From an uncultured Pelagibacteraceae bacterium (GTDB lineage Bacteria; Pseudomonadota; Alphaproteobacteria; Pelagibacterales; Pelagibacteraceae), in NCBI GenBank assembly GCA_902566925.1, contig CACFKO010000026.1:1-8085 (forward strand): DNA of 8,085 nt, read 5' to 3'. Within the stretch, counting starts at the first letter, position 1. Every line of letters begins with the position of its first letter. Shown piece by piece: positions 6,699-8,085 of the stretch. The position numbers and the translations under genes were made by a program. The notes below the pieces were generated by a model, which was given only the letters and a program-made list of their open reading frames with translations, was not told the DNA's origin and ran no database searches.

Positions 6699-7154
6699 AT
6701 GAATTCAATTGAAGGTAATTTTGAAAATCCTGAGGTAAATACTCTTCTTGAGAAACACTTTAAAGAACTAAGATCTGTTTCACCCGAAGGTAGTGCTCAT
6801 GTCCTTGATATTCCAGGTTTAAAAGTTGAAAGTATAAAATTCTGGAGTCTTTGGGAGGAGAACAAGCTTATTGGCTGTGGTGCTTTGAAATTTTTAGAAG
6901 AGAACCATGGTGAATTTAAATCCATAAGGGTTGTGGATGAGTTTAGAAAAAAAGGTTATGGCATAAAAATTTTAGAACACCTAATAACAGAGGCAAAAAA
7001 ACTTAAAATCAAAAAACTAAGTCTTGAAACAGGCTCCGGTGACTTTTTTATTCCTGCTAGAGCTTTATTTAAAAAACTTGGTTTTGTTGAATGTAATCCA
7101 TTTGCACATTACAAAAAAGATCCAAACTCTTGTTATATGAGTTTAGAAATTTAA
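6699..7154 (+). CDS. GNAT-family N-acetyltransferase (YsnE/PhnO-like group)
   Basis: The product is a 151-residue single-domain acetyltransferase predicted to move an acetyl group from acetyl-CoA to an unknown amine in the cytoplasm. Motif A is IRVVDEFRKKGYGIKILEHLI, with the acetyl-CoA-binding R/QxxGxG signature at Arg83, Gly86 and Gly88. Preceding strands (FWSLWEENKLIGCGALKF) and the C-terminal LSLETGSGDFFIPARALFKKLGFVECNPFAHYKKDPNSCYMSLEI complete the fold. The ending pattern (ARALFKKLGF...PF..Y..DPNS.YM.L) is one I associate with the small YsnE-like GNATs, whose substrates are not securely known. The ATG at 6699 follows AGG by 6 nt and gives a full-length domain. The stop codon directly abuts the stop of the convergent hydrolase gene. 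The substrate cannot be inferred from the neighbours. Confidence 0.88.
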   Translation: MNSIEGNFENPEVNTLLEKHFKELRSVSPEGSAHVLDIPGLKVESIKFWSLWEENKLIGCGALKFLEENHGEFKSIRVVDEFRKKGYGIKILEHLITEAKKLKIKKLSLETGSGDFFIPARALFKKLGFVECNPFAHYKKDPNSCYMSLEI

Positions 7155-8085
7155 TTATTTTAAAATATCATTTAAATTTTCAATTTGACCAATTTTGAAT
7201 ATTAAAGCATCATCTTCATTAAACCCAAAACTCTTGGCATTTCTTTTAAATCTTTTTGGAGGTTCTAATATAGGCTCTAATGATAGAACAAATGTACCCC
7301 AATGAGTGCCTAAAACTCTTTTGCTTCTAAGGTCTTTTGCGACTTCTAGCGCTTCCTCTGGCGTAGTATGATAAATGGATTTTTCAAACATAGGTCTAAA
7401 ATCATAAGCACCAATATTTATCATTGTTAAATCAATTGGCCCGTAGTCTTTACCCAATTTTTTATAAACTTCTCCATAACCAGTATCACATGCAAAAAAT
7501 ATTTTTTTTCCTTTATACTCAATTAAAAAATTACCCCAAAGAGTCTTATTAGTGTCTGTTAGGCTTCGTTTAGACCAATGCACGGCAGGCAAAAATGTTA
7601 TTTTTAAATCATTTATTTTTACTTCATCATACCAATCTAACTCTTTTACATTTTTAAACCTATTGTTGGTAAAATATTTTCCTAATTTTAAAGCTGTCAA
7701 AACTTGTGCATCTTTAAACGGAAATTTTCTTATAGTTTTTATGTCTAAGTGATCGTAATGATTATGCGTAAGTAAAAATAAATCAATTTTTGGTAATTCA
7801 TTTAAATTTAAAGCCGGATCAACATATCTTTTGGGTCCAAAAAATAATGGACCAGCGTTTCTTGAAAAAACTGGATCTGTAATTATTGTTGTGTCACCTA
7901 ATTTTATTAAAAATGTTGCATGACCAATCCAAGCGATGAAATCATTATTTTGATTTTTTATAAGATTTTTTAGAACTATCTCTTTTTTTATTGAATGGTC
8001 ACTAGGTAATGACATATCTAGTTTTTTTTTTTCTTTATTAAACGTACTAAAAGACCAATTTACATTTTCTTTACGCTCAGGAGAC
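7155..8085 (-). CDS. NAPE-PLD-like metallo-beta-lactamase-fold hydrolase, 5' end cut by window edge
   Basis: This is a zinc-dependent hydrolase of the Lactamase_B_2 / NAPE-PLD-like (also UlaG-like) group, probably cytoplasmic. Counting from the internal ATG at 8015, the metal site is HNHYDH (His84, His86, Asp88, His89), with His146 (PAVHWSKRS), Asp177 (FACDTGYG) and His238 (GTHWGTF). WIGHATFLIKLGDTTIITDPVFS (starting at Trp29), GPKRY (60-64) and HTTPEEAL (216-223) match the group. The substrate is unknown: N-acyl phosphatidylethanolamine is only a family precedent. The frame stays open upstream of 8015 to base 8084, reading SPERKENVNWSFSTFNKEKKKLD before that Met. Family members usually carry an N-terminal RNPxGSP-like stretch, so the true start is probably outside the window and the 286-residue form is likely short. 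Its TAA (7157-7155) abuts the GNAT stop. Confidence 0.9.
   Translation of the reverse strand, partial: SPERKENVNWSFSTFNKEKKKLDMSLPSDHSIKKEIVLKNLIKNQNNDFIAWIGHATFLIKLGDTTIITDPVFSRNAGPLFFGPKRYVDPALNLNELPKIDLFLLTHNHYDHLDIKTIRKFPFKDAQVLTALKLGKYFTNNRFKNVKELDWYDEVKINDLKITFLPAVHWSKRSLTDTNKTLWGNFLIEYKGKKIFFACDTGYGEVYKKLGKDYGPIDLTMINIGAYDFRPMFEKSIYHTTPEEALEVAKDLRSKRVLGTHWGTFVLSLEPILEPPKRFKRNAKSFGFNEDDALIFKIGQIENLNDILK
8022..8032. repeat. 11-bp homopolymer (A11 on the coding strand of the hydrolase)
   Basis: Eleven consecutive T on the plus strand encode the Lys run of KEKKKLD near the N-terminus of the hydrolase on the minus strand. It is the longest homopolymer I noticed in the window and is prone to slippage or sequencing error. 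It lies just upstream of the ATG at 8015. Confidence 0.7.

Noticed and set aside
7156..7167. TATTTTAAAATA as a bidirectional terminator
   Set aside because: The palindrome has no loop and no G/C pairs, so it cannot form a stable terminator hairpin; it is expected in A/T-rich DNA.
7552..7752. Plus-strand open frame inside the hydrolase gene
   Set aside because: It is antisense to the metallo-beta-lactamase-fold gene and has no independent support.

Overview
The window is a compact, strongly AT-rich stretch of bacterial chromosome with short intergenic gaps. Overlapping or abutting genes, lysine- and asparagine-rich proteins, and a complete heterotetrameric sarcosine oxidase operon beside formate-tetrahydrofolate ligase together suggest a streamlined marine alphaproteobacterium of the SAR11 (Pelagibacterales) type. 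That assignment rests on style and gene content, not on a database match.

Layout. Bases 1-1012 hold the N-terminal 337 codons of fhs (formate-tetrahydrofolate ligase) on the minus strand; its C-terminus lies beyond the window. A 90-bp divergent intergenic region (1013-1102) separates it from soxB-soxD-soxA-soxG on the plus strand (1103-6203). The four sox genes are packed with no spare bases: the soxB stop abuts the soxD start, soxA starts 2 nt after the soxD stop, and soxG overlaps soxA by 4 nt. After an 89-bp gap containing a consensus DnaA-box 9-mer come a small lipoprotein gene of unknown function (6293-6637) and a GNAT acetyltransferase gene (6699-7154). A NAPE-PLD-like metallo-beta-lactamase-fold hydrolase lies on the minus strand (7155 to the window end). 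It converges on the GNAT gene with directly abutting stop codons, and its reading frame stays open through base 8085, so it is truncated by the window edge.

How the genes work together. SoxBDAG oxidises sarcosine (N-methylglycine) to glycine and passes the methyl carbon to tetrahydrofolate as 5,10-methylene-THF, releasing H2O2. Fhs charges THF with formate to give 10-formyl-THF, and run in reverse it can release ATP and formate. The divergent pair is therefore a one-carbon/folate module, in line with the known reliance of SAR11-type bacteria on methylated compounds for carbon, energy and glycine. The three downstream genes show no evident link to that pathway.

I saw no tRNA, rRNA, CRISPR array, insertion sequence, phage gene or convincing riboswitch. 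The window looks like ordinary core metabolism. The less-explained items are the lipoprotein family, the regulatory-looking palindromes before the GNAT gene, the DnaA-box-like site, and the long A-tract near the 5' end of the hydrolase gene. I found no convincing undescribed multi-gene system.
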